In this document: in pieces, positions 17,874 to 29,146 of the stretch
Numbering within the stretch: the stretch's first letter is position 1
How the letters are laid out: each line of letters starts with the position of its first letter
Position numbers and translations under genes: made by a program
Source of the DNA: Caldisericota bacterium
Lineage (GTDB): Bacteria > Caldisericota > Caldisericia > UBA6126
DNA: 35,449 nt
Assembly: GCA_003566815.1 (NCBI GenBank)
Contig: PXBT01000161.1
Coordinates: 1 to 35,449 of the forward strand
Reading direction: 5' to 3'
The notes under the pieces: model-generated
Told to the model about the DNA's origin: nothing
Database searches by the model: none
What the model saw: only the letters and a program-made list of their open reading frames with translations

Positions 17874-20735
17874 ATGAACGAACAAGCGCTTCAATATTAT
17901 AAAGAAAAGTATCAACAACTTACCGAGAATATCACGGATGTAATTTTCACAATGGATATGAACCTGAAAACTACTTATATCAGTCCATCGGTAGAAAAAA
18001 TGTTAGGCGAAACCCCCGAACAGCATAGTAAAAAAAGCATCGAAGAAAAATTCCCTCCCTCTTCCCTGAAAAAAATTCAATCAGTATTGCAAGAAGAATT
18101 AGAGAAAGAAAAAGATCCTCAGGTCGATAAAAACAGGTCCAGACTAATTGAACTGGATCACTACAAGTCAGATAAAAAGATTATCCCTGTGTCCATCAAT
18201 ATCAGCTTTTTACGCGATCAAAAAGGTCAGACCATCGGTTTTCTAGGAGTTACCAGAGACATTACAGAAGAAAAAAATGCTTCTGCTTTTCAAGCATTGC
18301 TGACCAACATTGCCAGCTCCTATATCAATGCACCCCTGTCTACCATTTATGACGCTATCAATGCTTCACTGAAAGAAATAGGCACTTTTGTCGATGCTGA
18401 TCGGGTCTATATTTTTGACTATGACTGGGAAAAGCAAGTATGCAACAATATTTTTGAATGGTGCGCAGAAAATATCAGCCCCCAGATAGATAACCTGCAG
18501 TCAGTTCCTCTGGATATAATGCCTGAATGGGTTCAAGCTCATCAGAATAATGATTTGGTATATATCCCCAGGGTACCCTCTTTAGATCAAGGGAGCAAGC
18601 TAAGAAAATTGCTCGAAGACCAGGATATCAAAAGCATGCTGGCTATTCCTCTTATGCTGGATCAACAATGCGTAGGCTTCGTTGGGTTTGATTCGGTCAA
18701 ACATTTTCACGACTATACCGACAAAGATACTACTCTTCTCCGAATATTTTCTGGGATACTGGTGAATATCAAAGAGCGGATTGAAACACAGCGAGAACTT
18801 GTTTCTTCCAAAGAGCAGTCTGATGCTGCAAATAAAGCTAAATCTGAGTTTTTAGCCAACATGAGTCATGAAATCCGCACACCTCTCAATGGCGTGATTG
18901 GTTTTACTGAATTACTTTTAAAAACACCTCTTAGTCATGTTCAGCAACAATATGCGCAGAATGCCCATACTTCAGGGCAAGCCTTACTGGGCATCATCAA
19001 TGATATTCTTGATTTTTCGAAAATTGAAGCAGGTAAGTTGGAGCTTGAACTGATTAAAACAGATGTTTTTGAACTGATGGAACAAACAGCAGACATTATC
19101 AAATATCATGCTTCCCAAAAAGAGCTCGAACTGCTTTTAAATATAAGCTTGTCAATCCCTCGATTTGCTGAAGTTGACCCAATACGCCTTAAGCAAGTAT
19201 TAATTAATTTGCTTAGTAATGCTGTTAAATTTACAGAAAAGGGAGAAATTGAGCTTAAAGTAAGCTTTGAGAAAATAAATAGCGATCAAGGTCGTTATAC
19301 TTTTTCTGTTCGTGACACAGGAATCGGAATCTCACCTGAGCAGAAGGACCGACTTTTCAAAGCATTTTCCCAGGCTGACAGCTCAACTACAAGAAAGTAT
19401 GGGGGCAGTGGATTGGGTTTGACCATTTCAAGCCTGTTGGTAGAAAAAATGGGGGGAAAGATTGCGCTGGAAAGTATACCTGGCAAAGGATCCGCCTTTT
19501 CTTTTATCATCGAAACTACTTATCATAAGGGTACCTTGGAGCAAAGTTTTGAGCCATTGCCCATAAAACGAGTCCTGGTCGTTGATGACAATGTTCAAAA
19601 TCGACAAATCCTTGAACATAATTTTTCCTATTGGGGTATTGCCTTCACTGGATGCGAAAATGGCTTGGAAGCTTTGAAAACATTGGAAAAAAATGAGCCT
19701 TTCGATTTGATTATCGTTGATTATCATATGCCTTACATGGATGGGTTGGAAACCATAAAACTGATAAGAGAAAAACTGGTGCTGACACCTGAAGAAATGC
19801 CCATTATTCTTCTGCATAGCTCCTCTGATGGACAAGAGCTAAGAGATCAATGCAAAAAACTGGGTGTCCGCTTCAATTTAATAAAACCAGTCAAAGCTCA
19901 GGTATTGTATCAATTTCTAAAAAATATCCATAAAAATAAATCTGCTGTGTCTTTAGCTGACAAAGAGTCAGCAACAAAATATTTGCAACAAAAAGCATGT
20001 GAAACCATTGATAATATCAAAATCCTTATAGTCGAGGACTCCCATATGAATATGATGCTGGCAAAGTCATTGATTAAAAATATTCTTCCCTGTGCTGAAA
20101 TACTTGAAGCTATTGATGGCATTGAGGCAGTAGAAATTACATTGGAAAAGCATCCTCATCTAGTGCTGATGGATGTTCAAATGCCTGGATTAGATGGGCT
20201 TGAAGCTTGCAGACAAATTAGGGAAAGAGAACAACAAAAAGACCATCGAATACCTATTATTGCTCTGACTGCTGGAGCACTTAAAGAAGAAAGAGATCGA
20301 TGTATAGCCGCCGGGATGGACGATTTTTTATCCAAACCCATTGATATGGAAACGCTGGACAAAATGATCCACAAACATCTTTTCACTGCTTTAAAAATGG
20401 AGAAAAACCCCAGCTTCGACAAGGCCAGCTTGTTAAAAAGAGTAGGGTACAATACTGATCTTTATTATCAATTCCTTGAAATATCCAAAAATTTGCCTGA
20501 AAAAATTCAAAATCTGGAAAAAGCAATTCAGCGATTTAATGTGGAAGAAATTAAACAAACTGCCCATATCATTAAAGGCACAGCTTCCATGATTAGTTTT
20601 GTCAAAATGGCTTCTATAGCAGAAGCTATGGAGCAAAATACTTCTGACCCGGAGAAATGCAAAGGTTTCCTTGAAGAGCTATTTAATGAGTGGAGTAAAG
20701 TGAAACTTGCAATACAGCAAGAGCTCAACCATTAG
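17874..20735 (+). CDS. Hybrid sensor histidine kinase (PAS-GAF-HisKA-HATPase_c-REC-REC-HPt)
   Basis: [58 protein letters not shown]; two REC domains ([13 protein letters not shown] and [13 protein letters not shown]); HPt [10 protein letters not shown]. Confidence 0.94.
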   Translation: MNEQALQYYKEKYQQLTENITDVIFTMDMNLKTTYISPSVEKMLGETPEQHSKKSIEEKFPPSSLKKIQSVLQEELEKEKDPQVDKNRSRLIELDHYKSDKKIIPVSINISFLRDQKGQTIGFLGVTRDITEEKNASAFQALLTNIASSYINAPLSTIYDAINASLKEIGTFVDADRVYIFDYDWEKQVCNNIFEWCAENISPQIDNLQSVPLDIMPEWVQAHQNNDLVYIPRVPSLDQGSKLRKLLEDQDIKSMLAIPLMLDQQCVGFVGFDSVKHFHDYTDKDTTLLRIFSGILVNIKERIETQRELVSSKEQSDAANKAKSEFLANMSHEIRTPLNGVIGFTELLLKTPLSHVQQQYAQNAHTSGQALLGIINDILDFSKIEAGKLELELIKTDVFELMEQTADIIKYHASQKELELLLNISLSIPRFAEVDPIRLKQVLINLLSNAVKFTEKGEIELKVSFEKINSDQGRYTFSVRDTGIGISPEQKDRLFKAFSQADSSTTRKYGGSGLGLTISSLLVEKMGGKIALESIPGKGSAFSFIIETTYHKGTLEQSFEPLPIKRVLVVDDNVQNRQILEHNFSYWGIAFTGCENGLEALKTLEKNEPFDLIIVDYHMPYMDGLETIKLIREKLVLTPEEMPIILLHSSSDGQELRDQCKKLGVRFNLIKPVKAQVLYQFLKNIHKNKSAVSLADKESATKYLQQKACETIDNIKILIVEDSHMNMMLAKSLIKNILPCAEILEAIDGIEAVEITLEKHPHLVLMDVQMPGLDGLEACRQIREREQQKDHRIPIIALTAGALKEERDRCIAAGMDDFLSKPIDMETLDKMIHKHLFTALKMEKNPSFDKASLLKRVGYNTDLYYQFLEISKNLPEKIQNLEKAIQRFNVEEIKQTAHIIKGTASMISFVKMASIAEAMEQNTSDPEKCKGFLEELFNEWSKVKLAIQQELNH

Positions 20736-20742
20736 ATCCTCT

Positions 20743-21240
20743 TTATAATTTGCTCATCATGCTCTGTAACATATCTTTGAGATATTGATGCAATTTTTCT
20801 TCATCTTCTGCAATATACCAGAGAAAATGATGGTTTTTCATCTCATCAGCATCGGGTGTGATTAGATGTGTCACAAAATCCTCGGTCATGGCTTTGTAAT
20901 TGAATACGATTTCACTGTTTTCGAGATATTGGCTTCGTACTCTTCGGTAAGTGATTAAGCCCTGGTTGACTTCGTCCTGATAATACTCAGGCAGTATTTC
21001 CATCAGAGCCTCTCCGATAAAATAGCTTTCAAGACATTCATGCCAAAAATGCACAATATCCAGCCGATAATCGGGTAAATCCATCTCAGTTAAATTTTCA
21101 GGAAAATACAATATAGTCTCATTGGTTGGAAGTGTAATTGAAACATCGTGTTTTTCGCATCCACTCCACAAGAATGAAAAAACAAAAAGCGCAACCAGTA
21201 ATACTTTCAAAGGTTGATATAATATTTCTCTGTATTTCAT
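20743..21240 (-). CDS. Hypothetical lipoprotein
   Basis: 165 aa, signal peptide with lipobox-like LWSGC. Confidence 0.65.
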   Translation of the reverse strand: MKYREILYQPLKVLLVALFVFSFLWSGCEKHDVSITLPTNETILYFPENLTEMDLPDYRLDIVHFWHECLESYFIGEALMEILPEYYQDEVNQGLITYRRVRSQYLENSEIVFNYKAMTEDFVTHLITPDADEMKNHHFLWYIAEDEEKLHQYLKDMLQSMMSKL

Positions 21241-21375
21241 CCTTTTTCACCTTTTTCCAATTATACTATGCTTAATTATCTATTATCACTTGATTTTGGA
21301 TGTCGGGTGAAAAAATCCCAAATCACTTGCGTTGCATCCAAAACCTCAATATTAATTCTACTTCCAACCAGCCAT

Positions 21376-22542
21376 TCAGGCAATAAGGATCTGCCTCCAG
21401 GCCAATGGTGGCCAAGCTCTTTGATTTGTTGTATTTATTTCCCCTGCCATCAGGCAATGCTCGCTGAAAGATGCTTCGTTGGTTTTGCCCGTTAGTAGCA
21501 AAGAAAGAAAGGCTTGATCATTAAAACCCGTACCGCGATCCAAAGCTTCCAAAATACCTGTAGCCTGCCTCACGATCACCCATCCTTCTGCCTGGCTGAT
21601 ATATAGGCGTTGACCACCTGCTCCGGCTGCCCGCACCAAATCTTTGGGTATTGCTGGATGATCCCACATATAATTACGATCAATCATACGGTTGCGATCT
21701 CTTATTTCTTTGGATACTTCACGATTCAGCCACCAGGTAAGCCCATAGCCTGGATTGGGGTCTGATCCGATAAAACATTCTTTGATCAAATCAGGGTCAA
21801 GCAATATTTCTTCATTCCATAGCCCTTCCTTGCGCACAAATTCTCCAAATGTTGCCCAATGGCGAGCTGTGAGAAATGCTCCTGAAGGCAAATGAGGATT
21901 GCCGTCCCTTCCTCTTCGCCAAAAACCATAACCAATATTTAATGGCTGAAACAATTTTTGATCAAGATACTCCAAAGGATCAATTCCCTGGGGTTCCAGC
22001 TTCCTGCGCATAATTTCTCCAAAAATCTGAAATGGGGCAGAATCATACATAAAAACTCTATCGGGCCTGAAAAGTGCTGGAGCCTGGAGGGCCTCCTCAT
22101 AGGTGGGCACATTGCCTGGCTGGTTGCCTCCTCGAACTCCGCTGGTGAGCCAAAGAATCTGGCGAATGGTGATCAAAGATTTGATGGGATCGTCCTCCCA
22201 CTCAGGCAAGGTTTCTTTGGCAAGCTCATCCCATTCCATCAAACCATCCTGCACCGCAAAGGCCGCCATGATACCCGAAAAACTTTTGGTCCCGCTTGCA
22301 AGCTCATGAGCTCTCTGAGGAGATCCTATGCCAGTATATGCCTCATAAACTATTTCACCCTCTTTCATAAGGATAAGAGAAATACCATGGTTATCCTCAT
22401 GATATCGTTGAGCCAGAGCAATGAAATCGGGATCAAATCCATCGGATGGCTCTTGCGCATTACTTTGAAAACATAGCAAGGAAAGGATCAAGACCACTAC
22501 CAAAGCCAGACTCTTTTTTAACCAAGACTTACTCATCCACAT
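21376..22542 (-). CDS. Secreted serine hydrolase, beta-lactamase class C / PBP4* family
   Basis: Signal peptide; SxxK in ELASGTKSFSG; Y-D-S (MYDSAPFQIFGEIMRRKL). Confidence 0.87.
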   Translation of the reverse strand: MWMSKSWLKKSLALVVVLILSLLCFQSNAQEPSDGFDPDFIALAQRYHEDNHGISLILMKEGEIVYEAYTGIGSPQRAHELASGTKSFSGIMAAFAVQDGLMEWDELAKETLPEWEDDPIKSLITIRQILWLTSGVRGGNQPGNVPTYEEALQAPALFRPDRVFMYDSAPFQIFGEIMRRKLEPQGIDPLEYLDQKLFQPLNIGYGFWRRGRDGNPHLPSGAFLTARHWATFGEFVRKEGLWNEEILLDPDLIKECFIGSDPNPGYGLTWWLNREVSKEIRDRNRMIDRNYMWDHPAIPKDLVRAAGAGGQRLYISQAEGWVIVRQATGILEALDRGTGFNDQAFLSLLLTGKTNEASFSEHCLMAGEINTTNQRAWPPLAWRQILIA

Positions 22543-22625
22543 GCCCTCCTGGAATCATCTTTTATCACAATACCTTTACGGTACGGATAAAATTACATGC
22601 TTCACGATACCAATTTAAACCCAGT

Positions 22626-22850
22626 TTACACCAGATCATCTTCCATGAGCACATAGAGGTATTCGTCTTCATCCAGACCAAAACGCTCTTCCTCAGTGGT
22701 GAATGATTCTTCCAAAGAAGCGATATATTCCTCTGCTTCTTTTTGTTGGTGTTGATAATCCTTTTCGATATTTTTGCTAACCAAAAAAAGTTCATCCAGC
22801 GGATTAATTTTTTTCTTTTTCTTTTTTTTAGGCCCCTGCAATCTCTCCAT
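22626..22850 (-). CDS. Small Lys-tract / acidic protein, 74 aa
   Basis: MERLQGPKKKKKKKINPLDELF...; good SD aaaggagacctgtcATG. Preferred over the overlapping ORF 22565..22795. Confidence 0.65.
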   Translation of the reverse strand: MERLQGPKKKKKKKINPLDELFLVSKNIEKDYQHQQKEAEEYIASLEESFTTEEERFGLDEDEYLYVLMEDDLV

Positions 22851-22948
22851 GACAGGTCTCCTTTACCTATTAATTACAAAACCTGCAATAATTTGATTGT
22901 ATTTTTGATGAACAAAAAAGCAATATCAAACCCATTCCCCTCTTCATC

Positions 22949-23494
22949 TTATCTTTTAATCCATTTTTGGAAGACAGGTTGAGTAAACAAAACCAATCCA
23001 AGCAGGGTATATGCAACAATTTGAATGGGAGCAGTGAAATATCGAGGAATCAGTGAAACTTGAAAAGGTATCTCAAAGACTAGAAAAAGAAACCAGGGCA
23101 AAAGTGTCCATTGCGTGATGAGCTGAGACAACACAACCCCTGTAATAAATCGGATTCGAAAGGCTTCCATGAGAGTTAAATTTTTTAAAAAAGGCAAGTA
23201 CATCGCCAGCCCAGGAATAAAACCATACATAGCTGAAACAAGGCTGAAATGAGGCATATAGGCCCCTATTGGGCTAATCATAAAGCCACCGATATCAGCC
23301 ACAATACCCACAACAGCTCCGTAAAGAGGGCCAAAGAGCACGCCTGCAATCAAAATCGGGAAAGCCCCAAATCCAACGCGGATATTTTCCGCTCCTCCAT
23401 AGGCAAACCTGATGCTGGCAAAACGAGAAAGAATAATACTCAGAGCAATCAAGATACCGCAATACACCAATTTTTGTATCCAATGACGATTCAT
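22949..23494 (-). CDS. ECF transporter S component, FolT-like
   Basis: ENIRVGFGAFPILIAGVLFGPLYGAVVGIVADIGGFMISPIGAYMPHFSLVSAMYG. Overlaps the tsaD stop by 4 nt. Confidence 0.82.
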   Translation of the reverse strand: MNRHWIQKLVYCGILIALSIILSRFASIRFAYGGAENIRVGFGAFPILIAGVLFGPLYGAVVGIVADIGGFMISPIGAYMPHFSLVSAMYGFIPGLAMYLPFLKNLTLMEAFRIRFITGVVLSQLITQWTLLPWFLFLVFEIPFQVSLIPRYFTAPIQIVAYTLLGLVLFTQPVFQKWIKR

Positions 23495-24522
23495 ATGCCT
23501 ACCTCACTATTCTTTGAATTATGAATGGATGATATCGACAAGCGCGATACCACGGGAAAAGTCAGCGTATCAGCCCCTCTGAGCCTATACTGATGATATC
23601 CGGTAAAAGCTATCATTCCTGCATTGTCCGTGCACCATTTTCTACCAGGGAAAAAGCAGGGAACAGGCAAAGAACTTTGAAACAAATCGCGAAGTGTTTG
23701 ATTGGCGGCCACCCCTCCAGAAAGCGTCACTGCTTTTACAGGGTATTGATGCAACACTCTTTTGGCTACCACCAGCAATTGATGAAACAAAGCATGCTGA
23801 TAAGATGCGCAAAGATGGGCAACTTCCAGGGAGGTTTGATCAGAACCTAATGATTTGAGTAGCAACATGGCTGAAGTTTTCAACCCTGAAAAACTGAGAG
23901 CAAAGGTGCTTTTTTTCACTTTGGGCAATGGAAAGGCATAAGCATTTTTTGATCCTTCCTGTGCTTTCTTTTCTATGAGAGGTCCGGCAGGATAAGGTAT
24001 GCCCAGCAATTTTCCAAACTTGTCCAATGCTTCTCCGCAGGCGTCATCCACTGTTTCAGCCACCTTTTCATACCTTCCTATTGCCTTGACCAGAATATAC
24101 TCGGTATGCCCTCCGGAAACTATGATTCCAAGGAAGGGAAAAGCTATATCGGAATGATCCATCATAGGAGAAAGCAAATGGCCTTCCAAATGATTCACTG
24201 CAACAATGGGTCGCCCAAGCCCCATAGACAAGGTTTTTGCATAGTCAACACCCACCAAAAGTGAACCTACCAGGCCTGGCCCATGAGTTACCGCAATCAA
24301 ATCCAGTTCATCCCATTGGGTTTGAGCTTCCAGTAAAGCATGCTCTGCAACCCAGGGCAAAACTTCCAGATGCTTGCGAGATGCTATTTCAGGCACTATT
24401 CCTCCATATTTTTGGTGAAAAACTTCCTGAGAAGACAAGACTACCGAGCGAATGCCTTGATCGGTATCATATACACTGCAGGAAGTATCGTCGCAGGAAG
24501 TTTCAATTCCCAGCACACGCAT
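23491..24522 (-). CDS. tsaD: tRNA N6-threonylcarbamoyladenosine synthase subunit TsaD
   Basis: MRVLGIETSCDDTSCSVYD; NHLEGHLLSPM; IVSGGHTEYILV; LSGGVAANQTLR. Confidence 0.97.
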   Translation of the reverse strand: MRVLGIETSCDDTSCSVYDTDQGIRSVVLSSQEVFHQKYGGIVPEIASRKHLEVLPWVAEHALLEAQTQWDELDLIAVTHGPGLVGSLLVGVDYAKTLSMGLGRPIVAVNHLEGHLLSPMMDHSDIAFPFLGIIVSGGHTEYILVKAIGRYEKVAETVDDACGEALDKFGKLLGIPYPAGPLIEKKAQEGSKNAYAFPLPKVKKSTFALSFSGLKTSAMLLLKSLGSDQTSLEVAHLCASYQHALFHQLLVVAKRVLHQYPVKAVTLSGGVAANQTLRDLFQSSLPVPCFFPGRKWCTDNAGMIAFTGYHQYRLRGADTLTFPVVSRLSISSIHNSKNSEVGI

Positions 24523-24976
24523 TATTTAGCTCCTTTATCATCTCATATGCATCCTCAAAAGAATGCGCATAATAATTTTTGCGTCGGTAAGTAACCTTGT
24601 AGCCTCTTTGCTTGTAAAAATCAAGGGCTATACTATTGCTAATGCCTACTTCGAGCACGATTGTTTTGCACCGAGCCTGAACAGCAAGTTGTTCTCCAAA
24701 ATTCATCAACAAATGCCCTATGCCTTTTTTCCGATAAGTTGGCTTAACTGCAATATTTGCAATATGAGCCTCATCCAAAATCAACCACAACCCCAAAAAA
24801 CCCACCATTTCTTTTTCCAGGTAGCAAACAAAATATTTGGCAAATCGGTTGCGCACCAGCTCAACAAAAAATTCCTTTTTGGGCCAGGGATACTGAAAAC
24901 TATCTTTTTCAATTTGATAAACCGCAGGGATATCAGCAATATTCATGGACCGAATTTGTATTTTGGGGCTTTTCAT
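24503..24976 (-). CDS. rimI: Ribosomal protein bS18 alanine N-acetyltransferase (GNAT)
   Basis: GNAT fold motifs: EAHIANIAVKPTYRKKGIGHLLM; LEVGISNSIALDFYKQRGYK. Located between tsaB and tsaD. Confidence 0.93.
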   Translation of the reverse strand: MKSPKIQIRSMNIADIPAVYQIEKDSFQYPWPKKEFFVELVRNRFAKYFVCYLEKEMVGFLGLWLILDEAHIANIAVKPTYRKKGIGHLLMNFGEQLAVQARCKTIVLEVGISNSIALDFYKQRGYKVTYRRKNYYAHSFEDAYEMIKELNNACAGN

Positions 24977-25578
24977 CCAAACAAATCGTCCTCTCTGCGG
25001 ATATAGACCGGGAATATTTCATTCAAACTGCAAGCTTGCTTTGATTTTAATGGCAAAACAGCCCGGGGTTGCACATGGATAAACCCCCATTTTTCGCAAA
25101 GAGGAAGAAGATCGGAATATATGGGATAATTTCTTTGCAAATCCATAGCCTCTTCATAGTTTATCATGCAAGCAGATTGCTCCTCAGAATCGCTGAAAAG
25201 TTTGAAATAACCTTCTTTTCCAGACCCGGCTATCACAACCCCATACGGCAGAACAGCCCCAGAGATACAAGCCGAGATGTAGTCAAAGCTGGAAACCAGT
25301 TGCATCTTCGGTTGAAATAACTGGTACCATGCTTTAGCTATGATGACCCCGGCTCGAACTCCTGTGAAAAAACCTGGTCCATGCACCAGATATAGCTCAT
25401 GAATCTCTGTATGGGATATCTTGTTTTTTTTAAGCATGATTTGAATATCATTGACATAAGTATTGTCGGACCGATGATCCAGCACCATCGAATGTTCTTG
25501 AAGGCATTGATAATCTCGAAACAAAGCCAGCATTGATTGTTTCAAAGCAGTTTGTATGAATAACTGATGCTTAGCCAT
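24973..25578 (-). CDS. tsaB: TsaB, threonylcarbamoyladenosine biosynthesis
   Basis: HGPGFFTGVRAGVIIAKA; position in the tsaE-tsaB-rimI-tsaD cluster. Confidence 0.88.
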   Translation of the reverse strand: MAKHQLFIQTALKQSMLALFRDYQCLQEHSMVLDHRSDNTYVNDIQIMLKKNKISHTEIHELYLVHGPGFFTGVRAGVIIAKAWYQLFQPKMQLVSSFDYISACISGAVLPYGVVIAGSGKEGYFKLFSDSEEQSACMINYEEAMDLQRNYPIYSDLLPLCEKWGFIHVQPRAVLPLKSKQACSLNEIFPVYIRREDDLFG

Positions 25579-26005
25579 GTTGAAAAAACCTTACGGTTCG
25601 CAAATTTTCAGCGGTAATTTCAAAATCTATTTTCCAGTCAAAGTATTGCAGGAGTGAAGGAAATTTGTCTCCCCATTCCACCATTTTAATACCCTGATCG
25701 TCCAATTGCTCCAAAAACCCAATATCAAGAAGCTCCTGCACATTTTCGAGGCGGTAGATATCATAATGCAATAAAGGATGGATTCCCTGCAAATACTCCC
25801 TGAGCAACACAAAAGTGGGGCTGATAATATCCTCTTTAACGCTCAATCGATGAGCCACCCCTTTGGTGAAAGTGGTTTTGCCCGATCCAAGGTCTCCGCA
25901 CAACGCAACAGTTTCATGCCCTCGAAGGCAACAAGTAAACCAGTGCCCCAACTGCATTAACTGCTCTTCATTATATAAAATAAACTCGCAAATTTTATTC
26001 TTCAT
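25571..26005 (-). CDS. tsaE: TsaE, threonylcarbamoyladenosine biosynthesis ATPase
   Basis: Walker A GDLGSGKTTFTKGVAHRL; SPTFVLLREY; HYDIYRL; MVEWGDKF. Confidence 0.96.
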   Translation of the reverse strand: MKNKICEFILYNEEQLMQLGHWFTCCLRGHETVALCGDLGSGKTTFTKGVAHRLSVKEDIISPTFVLLREYLQGIHPLLHYDIYRLENVQELLDIGFLEQLDDQGIKMVEWGDKFPSLLQYFDWKIDFEITAENLRTVRFFQHG

Positions 26006-26044
26006 TCCATAGGTATTTTATTCAGTCGAGCCTTGGATTCAACC

Positions 26045-29000
26045 TTAAGGAAGATATTCCCTGGATAAATAATACAGATCTTTGATGTCCACTATGCCGT
26101 CTCCATTGATGTCACATCGCAAATCAAAATTTTCATCCCCATAAGTTGAGCCAAAAGCTTTCTTCATCATAGCCCAATCATCTTCATCGACTTCACCGTC
26201 ATTATTTACATCGCCTCGGAGAAAATATCGATCATAAAGAAAACAAGTAAATCCAGGGCTTCGAAAAGTCAATAATTCTCCGCTTTCATCAAAAGCATAG
26301 AGCTTTGAAACCCTAATGCTGGATTCGCCCCTAAAAATTCCTTCAAAACCCATCTCCAACAAGCTGGTGCCCTTTGGAATAAAGATAGCCTCTTGATCTG
26401 GAGTTGACCAACTGGCATACATGATCCCCTTTGCATTGCTACCTATCCGATTTAGCTCCATGGAGCCACCTATCCATCGATTCATTGCGCGAGTATGAAT
26501 GGACTGGCAAGTCAGTTGTCCGGGCTGAAATCTGCATTCCATAATAAAATGGCTTATATTCAAATCCCTGTCAGCTTTAAGCTCTATGTTAAAGCGCTGG
26601 TTGACGAGATGTTTTCGATAGGCATGCCAATGAACATTGACAGGCTTATTGGGAGAGTTGACTATTTCAATGGGAAAAGTTTCTCTTGACTGAATCACAG
26701 AAAGGTTTCTGTCAATACCCCACATTCTTACCACTACAAAATATTCACCATCAGGAGGAGTCAAAGTGCGATCCATAAATAGCTCATTGAAATTCATTTG
26801 ATAATAGTCCGGAAACAATCCATTATGAGCAAAGATTTGCCCCCACTCCAATCCCTGTCGATCAATCACTGAGATATCCACTATTGCGTTATTTCGTATA
26901 AATTCTGCCCGTTCTGTTGCAATTCTGCTTCCTGATGAGATAAGAAAAGATATTTCAATGGGCCCATCATCAAACAAAGTTGGGATATCCCACCGCTCCG
27001 GGCTGACTTCAACATACTGGACAGGAGCATAAGAAACCTGGTAACCTGGAAAATCAATAACAAATGGTACCTTCAAGTCACCCACTTCAACCCAGCCCTC
27101 ATAATACTGGTTTTCAATTTTTTCAACATCCACCTTGAACTGTATCTCTATTTCGACAGAACCTCCTGAAGGCAACTCAACTCGATTCACTGAAGGTATA
27201 ACTTCAATTGGTGAAGCTTTAAAAGGAAGCTTATTGATCATATGCGCGGATACTTCCTTTGAAACCATTCTTTGTTGGGTATTGCTGATAAGAATGGATT
27301 GCTGAACATTTTGCCCTCGTGATTGCACATGCATGGAAAGAGGATAAATATGTGCAGGTGCTTGAAGTGCTCGATTCAGATTTACTTCGCCCGCTCCCTG
27401 CAAAAACCAGGAAAAAGGTTGATCGGTTAATGGATTTACGAGCCAGGTGGCAGTATGCATCAAAGCTGAAAAAACTTGATCCACGCTCCAATCGGGATGC
27501 GCTTCCATCAAGCAAGCTGCAGCGCCTGCAACAAAGCCAGCTGAAATAGAAGATCCCGACGCCCATTGGTAACCAAGACCAACAATCGAAAAAATATGCA
27601 AACCTGGAGCTATGAGATCGGGTTTTATCATAGCCTGGCGTATTGGCCCCGCTGAAGTCCAGATATCAGGTATCGAGGGATAGCGGGTGGAAAAATAAAA
27701 AGTCCAGTCTTGGAGATGATCCAGAGCAAATTTTATGTCCTCATATTGCACAATGCAGGAAGGAATAGTATTTTTATGCCAATCCCGATCATAGATCTCG
27801 GTATCCACTCTGGGATTTACATAGTCTGCTCCAGGATAATTTACAAAAATTACAGCTTTTGCGCCTGCATTCATAGCGTTTTTCATTTTTTCATGGAAGC
27901 TGATAGGGTTATCAACCGGGCCGCGATGCACCAAAGCTATAAAAGGATCTCCATTTTCAGCAGATGGCCCTGGAGAAACAAAATCTTCTCTTCTTCCATA
28001 AGATGCGCTCATGACAGGCAACTCTGACAAGCTGGTATCAAAAGGCTTGGAAGGCATGCCCAGGGGGGCACCAATAGATTGCCTGTGACCTTGATCATCC
28101 TCCAGCTCAATCCACTGTGTTCTTCGGTCGTTGCTGGCGCCTACAGTCAACACATCGGATGAAGCTCCTGGCAATCTGATTCTATCGACATTTCTTCTAG
28201 GCTGACCTTCATTGCCAGCAGCTGCAATCACAGCAATGCCTGATCGTCTCACCAAAGAAAGCGTATCAATCAAAGCATCATGCTCTCTGCTGGGATCAAA
28301 ACCCACCAACCCATTCAATGAGAGTACCACTATATCGCATTCATCTTTGATGGCTTGCTCCAGGGCGGGGAAAATTGACACCGACATGGCTCTGCCATAC
28401 TCAAAAACCACATACGATATAAATTCGACTTCCGGAGCCACTCCCTGGTGGAATCCATCCCATCCGGCTCCACCTATCACGCCAGCCACGAATGTACCAT
28501 GATACCCCTGGTCATCATAAGAGCGAGCAGGATTGGCAAAATTGGTGCCTCCAACCACTCGGCCTTTAAGCTCTGGATGTTCGGTCTGTATCCCTGTATC
28601 AATGATACCCACTCGCACTCCTTTGCCTGTGAAGGATTCTTGCTGTCGTTCTTTTGGTGAAGCAATATGGCGCACTGCAATCCCACGCGCTGGACTAAAA
28701 GACCCCTTCAAGGGGAAAACCGATTGTATATGGGGAGCTCTGGCAAGTCTGGGAATGTCGCTGGATCGCAGGGAAAGAATCATGCTGTTGCGAGCATGGG
28801 TCAACGCTTGCTTTTCAGTATATTCAATAAATTGCGAGGCCATCCAGGTCCTGAAGTGTTCCTGTATCTCTTCTATTTGATCAATATCTGCACCTTCCAG
28901 CACTGCATCGCCATAAAAATCAATCATAAAAGATCTTTCCTGATGAAGGGTAATATCAATCAACGGGTCTATTTTGGCATACTTCGAATAAATGTTGCCT

Positions 29001-29146
29001 GGAAGTAAATGTAAAATGCTAAAAAAACAAAGCAAAACTGCAACCAGCAATGCTCCTATTTTTTTTGATTGTTTTCCCTGCCATTTTTTCCGAAGATTTT
29101 GCATCATATCATCCTTTTTTAAAAATCTACTGTATATTGTATTCAA
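26045..29146 (-). CDS. Large secreted S8 (subtilisin) protease with PA-like insert, probable cohesin-like region and C-terminal dockerin
   Basis: Catalytic Asp VGIIDTGIQ, His YHGTFVAGVIGG, Ser GSSISAGFVAGAAACL; PA-like AVIFVNYPGADY; dockerin repeats GDVNNDGEVDEDDWAMMKKAF and CDINGDGIVDIKDLYYLSREY. Confidence 0.9.
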   Translation of the reverse strand: MNTIYSRFLKKDDMMQNLRKKWQGKQSKKIGALLVAVLLCFFSILHLLPGNIYSKYAKIDPLIDITLHQERSFMIDFYGDAVLEGADIDQIEEIQEHFRTWMASQFIEYTEKQALTHARNSMILSLRSSDIPRLARAPHIQSVFPLKGSFSPARGIAVRHIASPKERQQESFTGKGVRVGIIDTGIQTEHPELKGRVVGGTNFANPARSYDDQGYHGTFVAGVIGGAGWDGFHQGVAPEVEFISYVVFEYGRAMSVSIFPALEQAIKDECDIVVLSLNGLVGFDPSREHDALIDTLSLVRRSGIAVIAAAGNEGQPRRNVDRIRLPGASSDVLTVGASNDRRTQWIELEDDQGHRQSIGAPLGMPSKPFDTSLSELPVMSASYGRREDFVSPGPSAENGDPFIALVHRGPVDNPISFHEKMKNAMNAGAKAVIFVNYPGADYVNPRVDTEIYDRDWHKNTIPSCIVQYEDIKFALDHLQDWTFYFSTRYPSIPDIWTSAGPIRQAMIKPDLIAPGLHIFSIVGLGYQWASGSSISAGFVAGAAACLMEAHPDWSVDQVFSALMHTATWLVNPLTDQPFSWFLQGAGEVNLNRALQAPAHIYPLSMHVQSRGQNVQQSILISNTQQRMVSKEVSAHMINKLPFKASPIEVIPSVNRVELPSGGSVEIEIQFKVDVEKIENQYYEGWVEVGDLKVPFVIDFPGYQVSYAPVQYVEVSPERWDIPTLFDDGPIEISFLISSGSRIATERAEFIRNNAIVDISVIDRQGLEWGQIFAHNGLFPDYYQMNFNELFMDRTLTPPDGEYFVVVRMWGIDRNLSVIQSRETFPIEIVNSPNKPVNVHWHAYRKHLVNQRFNIELKADRDLNISHFIMECRFQPGQLTCQSIHTRAMNRWIGGSMELNRIGSNAKGIMYASWSTPDQEAIFIPKGTSLLEMGFEGIFRGESSIRVSKLYAFDESGELLTFRSPGFTCFLYDRYFLRGDVNNDGEVDEDDWAMMKKAFGSTYGDENFDLRCDINGDGIVDIKDLYYLSREYLP

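Noticed and set aside
22565-22795. 76-aa minus-strand ORF overlapping the Lys-tract protein
   Set aside because: Overlaps 22626..22850 in another frame; the latter has the better SD and composition.
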